A stretch of DNA of 64,000 nt, taken from NCBI GenBank assembly GCA_020630435.1, contig JAHDBJ010000014.1, forward strand, positions 1 through 64,000. The letters are read 5' to 3'. Numbering within the stretch: the first letter of the stretch is position 1; each line of letters starts with the position of its first letter. This DNA is from Saprospiraceae bacterium. GTDB lineage: Bacteria > Bacteroidota > Bacteroidia > Chitinophagales > Saprospiraceae. The notes beneath the pieces were generated by a model. It had not been told where the DNA came from, made no database searches, and saw only the letters and a program-made list of their open reading frames with translations. A program made the position numbers and the translations under genes. Positions 27,845 to 37,290 of this stretch are shown one piece after another.

Positions 27845-28975
27845 TCATTGTAAAATCTCCTTTAATTTTTCGATTAAAATATCAATTTCTTTAGAAGTAT
27901 TGAGATAGGAAAAAGAAAAACGTACAGTTTTACGAGGAGAGTCAGGATGAATAGTTGCAAGAACATGGGATTCGTGTTCAGCACCTGAACTACAGGCGGA
28001 ACCGCCAGAGGCACAAATACCTGCGATGTCCAAGCTCATCACCATCAAATCTGCTTTTGGAGATGGAGGAAAAGAAACACTTAATAATTTGTAGAGATAA
28101 TGCTCTTGATCTCCATTATATTCGATGTCCTTAAAATTGATATCAAGTTGCTGTTTTAGATATTGTCGTAAGCCCTCAATATGTTTTCTTCGTTTGATTT
28201 GTTGTTTATTCGCTTCAGCCAATGCTGTGGCAAGCCCAACAATACCATAGATGTTTTCTGTTCCACCTCTCATGTTTCGTTCTTGTGCGCCACCATATAT
28301 AAATGGATTTAGTTTTGCTTCACCATTAATATATACAAAACCAACACCTTTAGGCCCATGAAACTTATGTGCAGAGCCAGATAAAAAATGAATTTTAGTA
28401 GTTTGAACATCAATTGGATGAAAGCCGATTGATTGGACGGTATCTGAGTGAAAAAACGCTTGATGTTCTTCACATAATTGAGCAACTTTCTCTAGGTCAA
28501 GTAAAGTGCCAATTTCATTATTTCCATGCATCAAGGAAACTAAAGTTTTTTTGTTAGATTGTTTCAATAGCTCTTCTAGAGTATTATAATCAATCCTACC
28601 TAATTGGTCTGTGTTTAAATAAATAACTTCTGCTAATTCTTCTGATACGATAGCATCTAAAGTATGTAAGATACAATGGTGTTCAAGTTTTGTACTGATA
28701 ATTTGTTGAACCCCCAAATCTCTTATAGCACCTCTTAATATCATATTATTAGACTCTGTACCACAAGACGTAAAAAATACTTCACCTAAACTTGCTTTTA
28801 TAGTATTCGCAACAATTCTTCTTGCCTTTTCTATTACGGTTTTTGCGGTTCTTCCTGCCCGATGTATAGAAGATGGGTTGCCGTACTGTTCGTTCATTAT
28901 ATCCATTACTTTTTCGATAACGATAGGGCTTAAAGGAGTCGTTGCTGCATTGTCTAGATAGATCATATCATTCAT
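27845..28975 (-). CDS. Cysteine desulfurase (NifS/IscS family)
   Basis: This PLP enzyme transfers sulfur from cysteine to an active-site cysteine persulfide for Fe-S clusters or tRNA thiolation. The 376-residue protein shows YLDNAATTP at the N-terminus, SCGTESNNM, HSDTVQSIG, the PLP lysine in SGSAHKFHGPKGVG (about 203) and the catalytic Cys in ASGGSACSSG (about 325-334). The start overlaps the mazG-like stop by one base (TAATG), implying translational coupling. No iscU or mnmA is adjacent, so its sulfur acceptor is not indicated. Start alternatives are ATG at 28975 or 28966. Confidence 0.93.
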   Translation of the reverse strand: MNDMIYLDNAATTPLSPIVIEKVMDIMNEQYGNPSSIHRAGRTAKTVIEKARRIVANTIKASLGEVFFTSCGTESNNMILRGAIRDLGVQQIISTKLEHHCILHTLDAIVSEELAEVIYLNTDQLGRIDYNTLEELLKQSNKKTLVSLMHGNNEIGTLLDLEKVAQLCEEHQAFFHSDTVQSIGFHPIDVQTTKIHFLSGSAHKFHGPKGVGFVYINGEAKLNPFIYGGAQERNMRGGTENIYGIVGLATALAEANKQQIKRRKHIEGLRQYLKQQLDINFKDIEYNGDQEHYLYKLLSVSFPPSPKADLMVMSLDIAGICASGGSACSSGAEHESHVLATIHPDSPRKTVRFSFSYLNTSKEIDILIEKLKEILQ

Positions 28976-29316
28976 TAAGCGTTCAATTTTTTATTGGATG
29001 CGTGTCGATCTTTATCTCGTGTTGTTTTCTTTTTTAAATTCTTGTGAAATGCTTTTGAAAGATCAATTCCCGTTTGATTGGCTAAACAAACAAGGACAAA
29101 TAAAACATCTGCCATTTCATCCGATAAATCTTCTTTGGCATTTGCTTCCTGTACTTTGGTTTTAAAGGATTGTTCCCCGTATATTCGAGCCATAAGCCGA
29201 GCGACTTCGCCAACTTCCTCTGTAAGTATAGCAGTATTGGTCAATTCATTATAATACCTTATACCGATAGTATTGATCCAATCATCAACGGTCGTTTGTA
29301 TTTCTTTTAATGTCAT
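28975..29316 (-). CDS. MazG-like nucleotide pyrophosphohydrolase
   Basis: This 113-residue all-alpha NTP-PPase domain shows the EExxE...DExxD pattern of the MazG superfamily: ILTEEVGEVARLMARIYGE (about 30-48) and DLSDEMADVLFVLVCLANQ (about 64-82). Such proteins hydrolyse (d)NTPs to monophosphates, often in housecleaning. A single domain and short length set it apart from the two-domain MazG. It lies between the SpoU methyltransferase and the desulfurase and overlaps the latter by one base. Confidence 0.9.
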   Translation of the reverse strand: MTLKEIQTTVDDWINTIGIRYYNELTNTAILTEEVGEVARLMARIYGEQSFKTKVQEANAKEDLSDEMADVLFVLVCLANQTGIDLSKAFHKNLKKKTTRDKDRHASNKKLNA

Positions 29317-29355
29317 TATTAGATTTGTTATAAAATAATTTAAAATTAGAGTCTC

Positions 29356-30108
29356 TCAACATATATTTCTAAAAGCGGCACAGATAATCCCTGTAGCCAC
29401 AGCGGCATTGAGAGATTCACTACCAGAATTATGAGCTGGGATGCATATTTTTTGGGTAATAAAGGAGTGGATTTCTTCTGAAATGCCTTTACCTTCATTA
29501 CCAATGACGATTACACCTTTGCGAGGTGGAGCAATAGTAAAGACGTTTTTTCCTTCCAAAAATGTACCATAAACAGGCAATTCAGTATAAGTTTCAAAAA
29601 ATGATTTTGCATCTATTTCAATACATTTTACTCTAAGAAAAGCCCCCATACTAGATTGGATAACTTTGGGATTGTATAAGTCCACACAGCCATTATTACA
29701 AATAACGTATTCAATACCAAACCAATCTGCAATTCTAAGAATAGTTCCCATATTGCCAGGGTCTTGAATATTATCTAAATACAAAATGAAATCGTTTATT
29801 TTTTCTTTACGAAATATAGGTTGAAATTGATTTGCTAGGATTAAAACATCGCTAGGGTTTATCAAATTAGAAATCTTTTTTAATTCACTCGGCTGTGCGA
29901 TGAGTCGTTGAGCAATACTTTGTTGCAATTGAGTTTGATGCTTTTCAAACCAAGTTTGAGTTGCTATAATATATTGAATAATGCTAGGAGATTCTAATAT
30001 CGTTTCAAGAGCAATTTTTGTGCCTTCCAAAATAAATACTTGGTGTTGATTTCTTATTTTTTTCCTTCTTAAGGATTGTATATACTTGATTTGTGCTTTA
30101 GAAATCAT
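29356..30108 (-). CDS. TrmH/SpoU-family RNA 2'-O-methyltransferase
   Basis: This 250-residue protein has an N-terminal L7Ae/L30e-like substrate-binding domain (about 1-95) and a C-terminal SPOUT knot: motif 1 LDNIQDPGNMGTILRIADWFG (about 109-129, split here), motif 2 VIGNEGKGIS and motif 3 IPAHNSGSESLNAAVATGI. These motifs bind S-adenosylmethionine and the target ribose. The family methylates rRNA or tRNA; the exact site cannot be assigned. It is the first gene of a three-gene leftward operon with mazG-like and desulfurase genes. Confidence 0.92.
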   Translation of the reverse strand: MISKAQIKYIQSLRRKKIRNQHQVFILEGTKIALETILESPSIIQYIIATQTWFEKHQTQLQQSIAQRLIAQPSELKKISNLINPSDVLILANQFQPIFRKEKINDFILYLDNIQDPGNMGTILRIADWFGIEYVICNNGCVDLYNPKVIQSSMGAFLRVKCIEIDAKSFFETYTELPVYGTFLEGKNVFTIAPPRKGVIVIGNEGKGISEEIHSFITQKICIPAHNSGSESLNAAVATGIICAAFRNIC

Positions 30109-30687
30109 CTAAAAGGAAATTGAAAGTTTAACTATTGACAAAGATAGTTTTTATATCTTGATATCTAATATCAATACAGAGAAGTTGTTTAAATCAAATT
30201 ATTTTAATACTTTTTGTATTTATTTTTTAAATCAATTTGTTTTAATTAATTTAAAAGTGTATTTTGTTGAAAAAAAAAGTTATAAACAATTTTTTCCACA
30301 TTGTTGGTAAATTTGTTTATAATTTCAACAGTTTATGTTATAAATATAGAATCTGTCTTTTTTTATTTTAACAGTTTAGTTTTTTGTATACAAAAACAGG
30401 GGTTTTGAAAAAATATTTAAATGAATTATAAAAATAAATATATATAAGTTACTTTTCTTTTGACTTTAAATTTAACTGTTTTGTTGAAAAAAAAATGATT
30501 TCTAAACATATTTATCAACATTAAAAATCAAGTTAAAAGAAACCTTTATTTTTTATTCAACATTCAATCAACTATTTTTGTAATCCTACATTTTAAGGTT
30601 ATTGAAATAAGTTCTAAATATTCAATAACTTTTAAATAAAACTAAACAAAAAGAAAATTATCTAACACAATAAGCGTCCTTACTGTC
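30109..30687. other. 579-bp very AT-rich region upstream of dnaB with a direct repeat and DnaA-box-like sites
   Basis: No gene was seen. The sequence TTTTGTTG followed by nine A occurs at 30262 and 30479. In both places TAAACA and then a near-DnaA box follow: TTTTCCACA at 30292-30300 and TTATCAACA at 30512-30520, each one base from TTATCCACA. The repeat unit is about 41-44 bp. The composition would suit duplex melting, but an origin is not established. Confidence 0.4.
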
Positions 30688-32202
30688 ATGGGAGACAACA
30701 ACTTTAAAAAAGCGACAAAGTATAGAAATAAATCAAAAGATAATGATTTATCTGCTTATGTTTTTGGTAAGGTACAGCCTCAAGCACTTCCTTTAGAAGA
30801 AGCAGTATTAGGAGCGTTGATGTTGGATAAAGATGCTTTACCTGTAGTAATAGATATATTACGGGATGTAAGTTTTTATTCTGATGCTCATAAACTAATC
30901 TACAAGGCGATGCTACGGCTTTTTGAAAAAACACAACCTGTAGATTTACTAACCGTTACAGAAGAATTAAAAAAAGCGGGAGATTTAGAAAAAGCAGGAG
31001 GACCGTATTATTTGGTAGAATTAACGAATAGAGTAGCTTCGGCTGCAAATATTGAATATCATGCTCGTATTATTGCTCAAAAGCATATTCAAAGAGAATT
31101 GATTTCTGTTTCTACAAAAATCATCAAAGATGCTTTTGAAGATACAACGGATGTTTTTCAATTGCTTGATGAAGCAGAACAAGGTTTATTTTCGATTACT
31201 CAGCAAAACCTTAATCGAGGGTATGAAAGTGTTAGTGCATTGCTAGGAAAGGCACAAAAACAAATTGAAGAATTATCTAAGAAAGAAACAGGATTGACAG
31301 GGATTCCAACTGGTTTTACAGACTTGGATCGCTTAACTTCGGGTTGGCAACCTTCAGATTTGATTATTGTTGCAGCACGCCCTGGTATGGGGAAAACTAG
31401 TTTCACATTAGCGTTAGCCAGAAATGCTGCTTTGGATTATCAAAAGCCTGTAGCTTTATTTTCATTGGAGATGTCAAAACTTCAATTGGTACAGCGTCTA
31501 ATTTCCCTAGAAGCTGAGATTTCAGGGAGCAAACTAAGGAATGGTCAATTGGAAGAATATGAATGGCAACAACTACATAGTGCTATTGAAAAGATGAGCG
31601 ACATCCCAATTTTTATTGATGATACACCAGGCATCAATATTTTTGAGCTACGAGCGAAATGTAGAAGGATGAAAATGCAGCATGATATTCAAATGGTGGT
31701 TATTGATTATCTTCAATTGATGTCAGGAGGAAAAGATAGTTCGAAAGGAGGAAATCGGGAGCAAGAGATTAGTTCTATTTCTAGGGCTTTGAAAGGGCTA
31801 GCTAAAGAATTGGAAGTCCCTGTCATTGCGTTATCACAATTAAGTCGTGCTGTTGAAACACGTGGTGGTTCTAAACGTCCTCAATTATCAGATCTTAGGG
31901 AATCAGGAGCAATTGAACAGGATGCGGATATTGTATCATTTATCTATCGTCCAGAATATTATAAAATACTGGAGGATGAAGAAGGGAATTCGCTCAAAGG
32001 GGTATCAGAGATCATTATTGCAAAACACCGAAATGGAGCATTAGATACCGTCAAATTGCGATTTATTGATGAGTTTGCTAAATTCAATAATTTGGATGAA
32101 AATTTTGATTTATTTGCAGATCCAAACGGTGCAAATCCTACAAACAATATTATCACTCGTTCTTCTAAAATGAACGATGAAATGGATGATATACCATTCT
32201 AA
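30688..32202 (+). CDS. dnaB: Replicative DNA helicase
   Basis: This hexameric helicase unwinds DNA at the replication fork. The 504-residue protein has an N-terminal helical collar domain (about 30-135, LPLEEAVLGALMLD) and a linker that binds primase and loader. The RecA-like motor carries Walker A AARPGMGKTSF (about 230), Walker B VVIDYLQLM (about 335-343), the QLSRAVE motif and the arginine-finger region near SDLRESGAIEQDAD. The C-terminus has KHRNGALDTVKLRF. The ATG at 30688 is preceded by a long AT-rich region with repeat sequences. It converges with aceK. Confidence 0.96.
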   Translation: MGDNNFKKATKYRNKSKDNDLSAYVFGKVQPQALPLEEAVLGALMLDKDALPVVIDILRDVSFYSDAHKLIYKAMLRLFEKTQPVDLLTVTEELKKAGDLEKAGGPYYLVELTNRVASAANIEYHARIIAQKHIQRELISVSTKIIKDAFEDTTDVFQLLDEAEQGLFSITQQNLNRGYESVSALLGKAQKQIEELSKKETGLTGIPTGFTDLDRLTSGWQPSDLIIVAARPGMGKTSFTLALARNAALDYQKPVALFSLEMSKLQLVQRLISLEAEISGSKLRNGQLEEYEWQQLHSAIEKMSDIPIFIDDTPGINIFELRAKCRRMKMQHDIQMVVIDYLQLMSGGKDSSKGGNREQEISSISRALKGLAKELEVPVIALSQLSRAVETRGGSKRPQLSDLRESGAIEQDADIVSFIYRPEYYKILEDEEGNSLKGVSEIIIAKHRNGALDTVKLRFIDEFAKFNNLDENFDLFADPNGANPTNNIITRSSKMNDEMDDIPF

Positions 32203-32243
32203 TATTTATGAGTTTTTGACTAGGTTACAATCCTTAAAAAATG

Positions 32244-33962
32244 CTATATTTCAAAACGATTTTTAAATTTTAAACGTTTTCGGTAAGGAAAGACTGTAAT
32301 GATTTCTCCCTCTCTTAACCTTGCTTGCGTATCTCTCCAGAATTTCACATCATATAGATCACCATGCATTTCAAGAAAGAGTTGTTTAATTTGAGGATCA
32401 CCAATTAAAAAACGAGGAAATTCTTCAGGAAAAATATCGTTAGGTTCAACGTGAAACCAAGCACCTGCCGACATCTCTTCGTATTCATCTCGAGGTTGTG
32501 GAATTCTTCGGAATCGAAAATCTGTCAAAAAACCGATTTCATCGTAATCGTAAAAGACAACCCTTTTAAGGCGGGTAACGCCAAAATTTTTCAAGAGCAT
32601 ATCCCCTGGAAATATATTAACAGCAGCAAGTTGCTTAATGGCTTTTCCATATTCGTTAATAGCTTCTCGACGATCCTCTATATTTGCAGATTCAAGATAC
32701 ATATTTAGAGGGATCATCTTTTTCTCAACATAAATATGTTTGAAGGTGATGGTATCTTCTGTTAGTTCTATTTTAGTTGGAACTTCCTTAATCAACTCTT
32801 CTAATAAAGCATCGGAAAATCGGCGTTTATCAAAAATTAAATTTTCAAACATATGGCTATCGGTCATTCGACCAACCCTATCATGTAAAGAGACGATTTC
32901 ATATTTTTCTTTGACTTCACGTTCCGTCACTTTTTTGGGTGGAGCAAAACGTTCTCGAATGATCTTAAAGACCATATTATAAGAAGGGAGGGTAAAAACA
33001 AGCATAACCATACCCTCGATACCAGGAGCGATAATGAATTGATCATTCGAACTTTTTAAATGACGGATAAAATCACGATAAAAGACAGTTTTTCCATGTT
33101 TGTTAAAACCAATAGAATTATATAATTCGCCTAGACTTTTTGTAGGAACAATAGATTTTAAAAAATCAACCATTTCACTCATAATATCAACATCAACTAG
33201 AAAATAGGAGCGATTATAACTGAAAATAGAACTGATGTCATTATATTCTAATAGTAGAGTATCAATATAAATCCCTTTATCTTCATTTAGGATAGAGAGG
33301 ACAAAAGGGCTATAATTATTGTTGTCATTAATGCGCCCGACAATATATGCCCCTTTATTTCTGAAAAAAATAGATTTTAAGACTTCAAGTTTTAGAGAAT
33401 GGTGAGCTATAAATTTTTCTTTAAATGTCTTTACAATAAACTCAATATCTCTATTTAAATCTTGGTAGGGAACATCAAATTCGTAATGTTTGAATAAGTT
33501 TTGAATGGTTTTTTCAGCAGCATCTTCAATTTCAAAAGTGTGGTAGATAGGTACTGTAGATTTAAACTCTCGATAAGTGCCTGTAGCATTGATAAACATG
33601 ACCTCAATGTTTGATTCTACATCTTTATGTGTATGCCGAAAAACAGAATTGAAAAAGGTTTCGGCAATATTTCGAGTATTAAAATTTACAATCTCGTCGA
33701 AGTACATTTCCTTAATTTTCCACCAAGTTGTTTCATCATGGGTTTTCTGATCTAGAAAATTTTTTAATTTTTCCGTTGTTTTACCGACTATTTTACGATA
33801 TAGGTTTATTCTGGCTCTAGCATCTTTTTGTATACCACTCCAATCTTTATACTCAAATCGTATTTTGGCACGTTTGGTAATTTTTTTGTGTTGATGATGA
33901 TATTTTATATATTCATGTAAAATAATATGTGCGGCATCATAAGGGATTAATTTTTCAAACAT
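32244..33962 (-). CDS. aceK: Isocitrate dehydrogenase kinase/phosphatase
   Basis: This bifunctional enzyme phosphorylates and dephosphorylates isocitrate dehydrogenase to switch flux between the TCA cycle and the glyoxylate bypass. The 572-residue length matches AceK. The diagnostic segment APGIEGMVMLVF plus MVFKIIRERFAPPK contains the ATP-binding lysine. The catalytic region FPGDMLLKNFG (Asp...Asn) and the metal-binding FYDYDEIG are intact, as are DRVGRMTDSHMFENL and the N-terminal regulatory half. Both activities are thus plausible. No aceA or aceB is in the window. Start ATG at 33962; the frame continues to 33992. AceK is best known from Proteobacteria, so its presence here is notable. Confidence 0.93.
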   Translation of the reverse strand: MFEKLIPYDAAHIILHEYIKYHHQHKKITKRAKIRFEYKDWSGIQKDARARINLYRKIVGKTTEKLKNFLDQKTHDETTWWKIKEMYFDEIVNFNTRNIAETFFNSVFRHTHKDVESNIEVMFINATGTYREFKSTVPIYHTFEIEDAAEKTIQNLFKHYEFDVPYQDLNRDIEFIVKTFKEKFIAHHSLKLEVLKSIFFRNKGAYIVGRINDNNNYSPFVLSILNEDKGIYIDTLLLEYNDISSIFSYNRSYFLVDVDIMSEMVDFLKSIVPTKSLGELYNSIGFNKHGKTVFYRDFIRHLKSSNDQFIIAPGIEGMVMLVFTLPSYNMVFKIIRERFAPPKKVTEREVKEKYEIVSLHDRVGRMTDSHMFENLIFDKRRFSDALLEELIKEVPTKIELTEDTITFKHIYVEKKMIPLNMYLESANIEDRREAINEYGKAIKQLAAVNIFPGDMLLKNFGVTRLKRVVFYDYDEIGFLTDFRFRRIPQPRDEYEEMSAGAWFHVEPNDIFPEEFPRFLIGDPQIKQLFLEMHGDLYDVKFWRDTQARLREGEIITVFPYRKRLKFKNRFEI

Positions 33963-34149
33963 CCTAATGTAATATTTTGAGATTGTTATCAAATATTAGG
34001 GTAGGGCAGCCTAAAAATAGGACTAAGATTTAACAAGTTTATTAAATTTTTAAAGAATTACGCACCAATGGGTTAGAAATTTTCTTTTTTTTAAAAGGGT
34101 TCTATATTTTTAGCGACAATTTTAATTTGCCAGTCAACTCCTTTTATAT

Positions 34150-35511
34150 ATGGGAAGGTCATTAACAGAAGTACTTAACTTAGAAATATTCTCACTAGGA
34201 GTATTTACCCTTTATTTATATCAAATAATTGGGATAGCTATTATTATTGTTTCAGCAATATTAATATGGAAATATCTCCTTAGAAATTCTATTTCACTTT
34301 TCCTTAAAACCTTTGGAATAAAAGAAGTTGGAGGATATAATATAAGAAGGATAGTTAAACAATTACTAGTCCTGATCGTAGTCTTGAGTGTTATTTTTTT
34401 ACTAAGGTTAGATATTTCCTTGTTTAACTTAGGAAGTCTAGATGTAACGGTTACAATTTTTGTAGAGGCATTGCTAATTTTAAAGTTTGCCCATTTATTA
34501 GATTGGGTTATTTTTAAAATATTAATAAGACAATTCTATAAAAAACGGGAGGAAGATAAAAAAGAAATATTCGAAGAACTTGAAGAAGAAAGTGATAGAG
34601 ATGAGAATTTAAGATATGTTCATAGACTGACTCGTTATTTGGTATATCTACTTTCAATTATATTTATTCTTAGGAATTATAATATAGATTTGACCTTATT
34701 TCCGATAAAAAATGGAGAACTTAATATAGATTTCACCTTATCTCGAATTTTTAGTACTCTCTTAATAATTGTAGTAGCGCAGTTGCTGGTATGGTTTATT
34801 TCTAAGATAATATTAAGGCATTATTTTAAAAGAAGAAAGGTAGAAGAAGGTGGGCAATATGCAGTAAATCAATTACTAAAATACATAATCTATATCTTTA
34901 CGTTTGTAGCAGTATTACAAAATTTAGGGATAAATCTGACCCTAATCCTAGGAGGTTCAGCGGCCTTATTGGTAGGTATTGGTTTAGGCTTACAACAGAC
35001 TTTCAATGATCTTATTTCAGGAGTTATTCTGTTATTTGATCAAACAGTAGAAGTTGGAGACGTTGTAAATGTGGGAGGTATGATTGGGACTGTGAAGAAA
35101 ATTGGTATTAGGACATCAATCGTAGAAACAAGGGAAAATGTATCGGTTGTAGTACCTAATTCTAGTTTTATTGGTGAAAAGGTGGTGAATTGGAGCCATT
35201 TTGATGAAAAGGTTCGTTTTTCTCTAGCAGTAGGGATAGCCTATGGTTCAGATACGGATTTAGTAAAGAAACTTTTATTACAAGTTGCTAAAGAAAATAT
35301 TTATGTAATAAAGCATCCTTCTCCATTTGTTCGATTTAAAAATTTCGGAGATTCTGCACTAGATTTTGAATTGCATTTCTGGACTCGAAATATTCTTATT
35401 ATTGAAGATATCAAGAGTGATTTGCGTTTTGAGATTGATAAAGCCTTTAGGGCGCACAACGTTGAAATTCCCTTTCCTCAGCGTGTGGTATGGACAAAGA
35501 AAACAGAATAA
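34150..35511 (+). CDS. MscS-family mechanosensitive ion channel
   Basis: This 453-residue inner-membrane protein has about five hydrophobic segments. The pore helix is glycine/alanine rich (LILGGSAALLVGIGLGLQQT, about 270-290, the TM3 equivalent). The soluble beta domain begins FNDLISGVILLFDQTVEVGD and contains IGTVKKIGIRTSIVETRENV, then VVPNSSFIGEKVVNWS. This is the standard MscS core, with two extra N-terminal transmembrane hairpins and a charged cytosolic stretch (KKREEDKKEIFEELEEESD). It probably relieves osmotic pressure. Start ATG at 34150. It converges with dapA, 1 bp apart. Confidence 0.93.
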   Translation: MGRSLTEVLNLEIFSLGVFTLYLYQIIGIAIIIVSAILIWKYLLRNSISLFLKTFGIKEVGGYNIRRIVKQLLVLIVVLSVIFLLRLDISLFNLGSLDVTVTIFVEALLILKFAHLLDWVIFKILIRQFYKKREEDKKEIFEELEEESDRDENLRYVHRLTRYLVYLLSIIFILRNYNIDLTLFPIKNGELNIDFTLSRIFSTLLIIVVAQLLVWFISKIILRHYFKRRKVEEGGQYAVNQLLKYIIYIFTFVAVLQNLGINLTLILGGSAALLVGIGLGLQQTFNDLISGVILLFDQTVEVGDVVNVGGMIGTVKKIGIRTSIVETRENVSVVVPNSSFIGEKVVNWSHFDEKVRFSLAVGIAYGSDTDLVKKLLLQVAKENIYVIKHPSPFVRFKNFGDSALDFELHFWTRNILIIEDIKSDLRFEIDKAFRAHNVEIPFPQRVVWTKKTE

Positions 35512-35512
35512 T

Positions 35513-36415
35513 TTAAACGTAGGTTTCTTTTTCAACCAATTTATCCATTTCAGTTTTCAACTTTAGATAACTGTCGTCAGAAAGCGGAATTAACGGCAAA
35601 CGCATTTCTTTTGAGCAAAATCCCTTAATTTCCATGCAGGCTTTAATACCTGAAGGATTTCCTTCGACATATAACCAATGATGAATATCTAGTAGTTGAC
35701 GGTGAATGAATTGAGCGGTTTTAAAATCACCCTTTAATGCAGCATGAGTAAGCTCAGAAAACGCACTAGGGTAAGCATTGGCAATTACAGAGATGACTCC
35801 GTCACTTCCCATTCCTAATAGTCCAAGGCTTGTTTCATCGTCACCTGATAGAACTAAGAAATCATCAGGGCGATGTTTTATAACATATGCACCTTGACGA
35901 AGATCACTAGATGCCTCTTTGATAGCTACAAAACGCTTACTGGCATGGGCTAATCGTACAGTGGTTTTAGGGAGTATATTAGAAGATGTTCTACCAGGAA
36001 CATTATAGATAATGATAGGAACGGGAGAGATTTTGGCAATAGCCATATAATGTTGAAAAATACCTTCTTGAGTAGGTTTATTATAAGCAGGGCTACTAGA
36101 CAAAACACCAGCTACATTGGTAAAATCAAAGCATTCGAATTGCTTTAGGACAGCTAATGTATCGTTACCTCCTATACCAACAACGACAGGCACTCTTCCT
36201 TTAGTTTGTGCAATAGTGAAATTTAGGACATTAATCTGTTCTTCATTTGTTAAAGTAACAGCTTCTCCTGTTGTACCTAGCGATACTAAATAATCTATAC
36301 CACTTTCAATATTATACTCTATGATACTTGCTAGTGCGTCGTAATCTACTTCATGGTTTTTAAACGGTGTAACTAAAGCAACACCAGTTCCTCTAAACTG
36401 CTGCGAGTTTCTCAT
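35513..36415 (-). CDS. dapA: 4-hydroxy-tetrahydrodipicolinate synthase
   Basis: This enzyme condenses pyruvate with aspartate semialdehyde in the lysine/diaminopimelate pathway. The 300-residue TIM barrel has GTGVALVTPF at the N-terminus, LGTTGEAVTLTNEE (threonine pair of the active site), IIYNVPGRT (catalytic Tyr near 137) and the Schiff-base lysine in FVAIKEASSD (about 165). Its start lies inside the 3' end of the DUF6913 gene (23-nt overlap), so translation is coupled. A second dap gene, dapF, is in this window at 62012. Confidence 0.95.
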   Translation of the reverse strand: MRNSQQFRGTGVALVTPFKNHEVDYDALASIIEYNIESGIDYLVSLGTTGEAVTLTNEEQINVLNFTIAQTKGRVPVVVGIGGNDTLAVLKQFECFDFTNVAGVLSSSPAYNKPTQEGIFQHYMAIAKISPVPIIIYNVPGRTSSNILPKTTVRLAHASKRFVAIKEASSDLRQGAYVIKHRPDDFLVLSGDDETSLGLLGMGSDGVISVIANAYPSAFSELTHAALKGDFKTAQFIHRQLLDIHHWLYVEGNPSGIKACMEIKGFCSKEMRLPLIPLSDDSYLKLKTEMDKLVEKETYV

Positions 36416-36956
36416 TAGTTTTAGGATTGAGAATATTTATAAAGAAATTCACTTGACCTATGAAGAAATCCAAATCCATATTATCCTGTGTATCGATCAT
36501 AAGATCATAGCATTCTTCTCTAGGTGTGTAACGACCAATTCGAAATTTAGCTTTAGATAGAGCAGATATATATTCTAAGGGCAAAATTTCACCCAGATGA
36601 ATATCAATAAGTAGATCAAAAGGAGTTTCCATAAATTTTGAAACCTCTTCGTGATCTGGAATTTGATGCCAATTTAGATCATTTTTATTAAAACATTTGA
36701 AATCAAATTCATTTCCTTTATTTTTTTCATCATAAAAGCCAAGTAACTTGACTTTTTTACCCTTTTTGGTAAAGGATTTGGCGTATTTAGCAACTAACTC
36801 CCTAGTGTTAAAATCTTTGGCATCAAATAAAATTCCAATCGTCTTCAGTTCATCAAAATTTTGAGATTTTCTAGGAATATCTTTCGCCTTTTTAAGGACT
36901 TTTTTTAAAAAATTAAGATGCTTTTGCCGAACTATATTCTTGTATCTAAAAAACAT
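36393..36956 (-). CDS. DUF6913-type conserved protein upstream of dapA
   Basis: This 187-residue cytosolic protein has the features of the Bacteroidota family DUF6913, commonly found next to dapA: a basic N-terminus, IGILFDAKDFNTRELVAKYA, an acidic middle, and FDLLIDIHLGEILPLEYI followed by KAKFRIGRYTP. The fold appears to be alternating alpha/beta. The biochemical role is unknown. The genomic link to dapA suggests a connection with lysine or cell-wall metabolism, which is inference. It overlaps the dapA start by 23 nt. Confidence 0.75.
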   Translation of the reverse strand: MFFRYKNIVRQKHLNFLKKVLKKAKDIPRKSQNFDELKTIGILFDAKDFNTRELVAKYAKSFTKKGKKVKLLGFYDEKNKGNEFDFKCFNKNDLNWHQIPDHEEVSKFMETPFDLLIDIHLGEILPLEYISALSKAKFRIGRYTPREECYDLMIDTQDNMDLDFFIGQVNFFINILNPKTNEKLAAV

Positions 36957-37270
36957 TTGAACGTTTTTTTAGAAGTTTAGTTAATAGAAGTTGAATTTCT
37001 TTTTTTAGAAAATTTAGGGCAACTTCTTTGTGACCGTTTCTTTCGTTAAGTGCATATATTAGTGGTATTTTTTATATTAAATACCTATAAATCAATAGAT
37101 TCCAATAAGTAAGTTTTTCCCATTTATATGCTCATCAGACTTGCAAAAATAATAAAATTAATGCTAATATTAGGAGTTTAACGAAACTTTAAGGCTATTG
37201 ACTTTTGGGTGTCAATAAACTTAAAGTCATTTTGTTTAAGAAGAACTAATTTTAAAGAATCACATTAGGT
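36957..37270. other. 314-bp intergenic region with leftward hairpins
   Basis: No gene was seen. A composite hairpin at 37186-37227 has the outer stem ACTTTAAG/CTTAAAGT and the inner stem ATTGAC/GTCAAT. A second one at 37257-37290 is listed separately. Both lie at the 3' side of the leftward gene at 37271. Confidence 0.5.
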
Positions 37271-37290
37271 TTAATCTGACATTGTGATTC
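37257..37290 (-). terminator. Probable terminator of the 105-aa gene
   Basis: On the leftward transcript GAATCACA (37290-37283) pairs with TGTGATTC (37264-37257), overlapping the stop codon and followed by TTTAAAATT. The U tract is weak. Confidence 0.5.

Noticed and set aside
30181-30192. GAAGTTGTTTAA, identical to one MITE end
   Set aside because: No second end or duplication is visible, and a 12-mer in AT-rich DNA can occur by chance.
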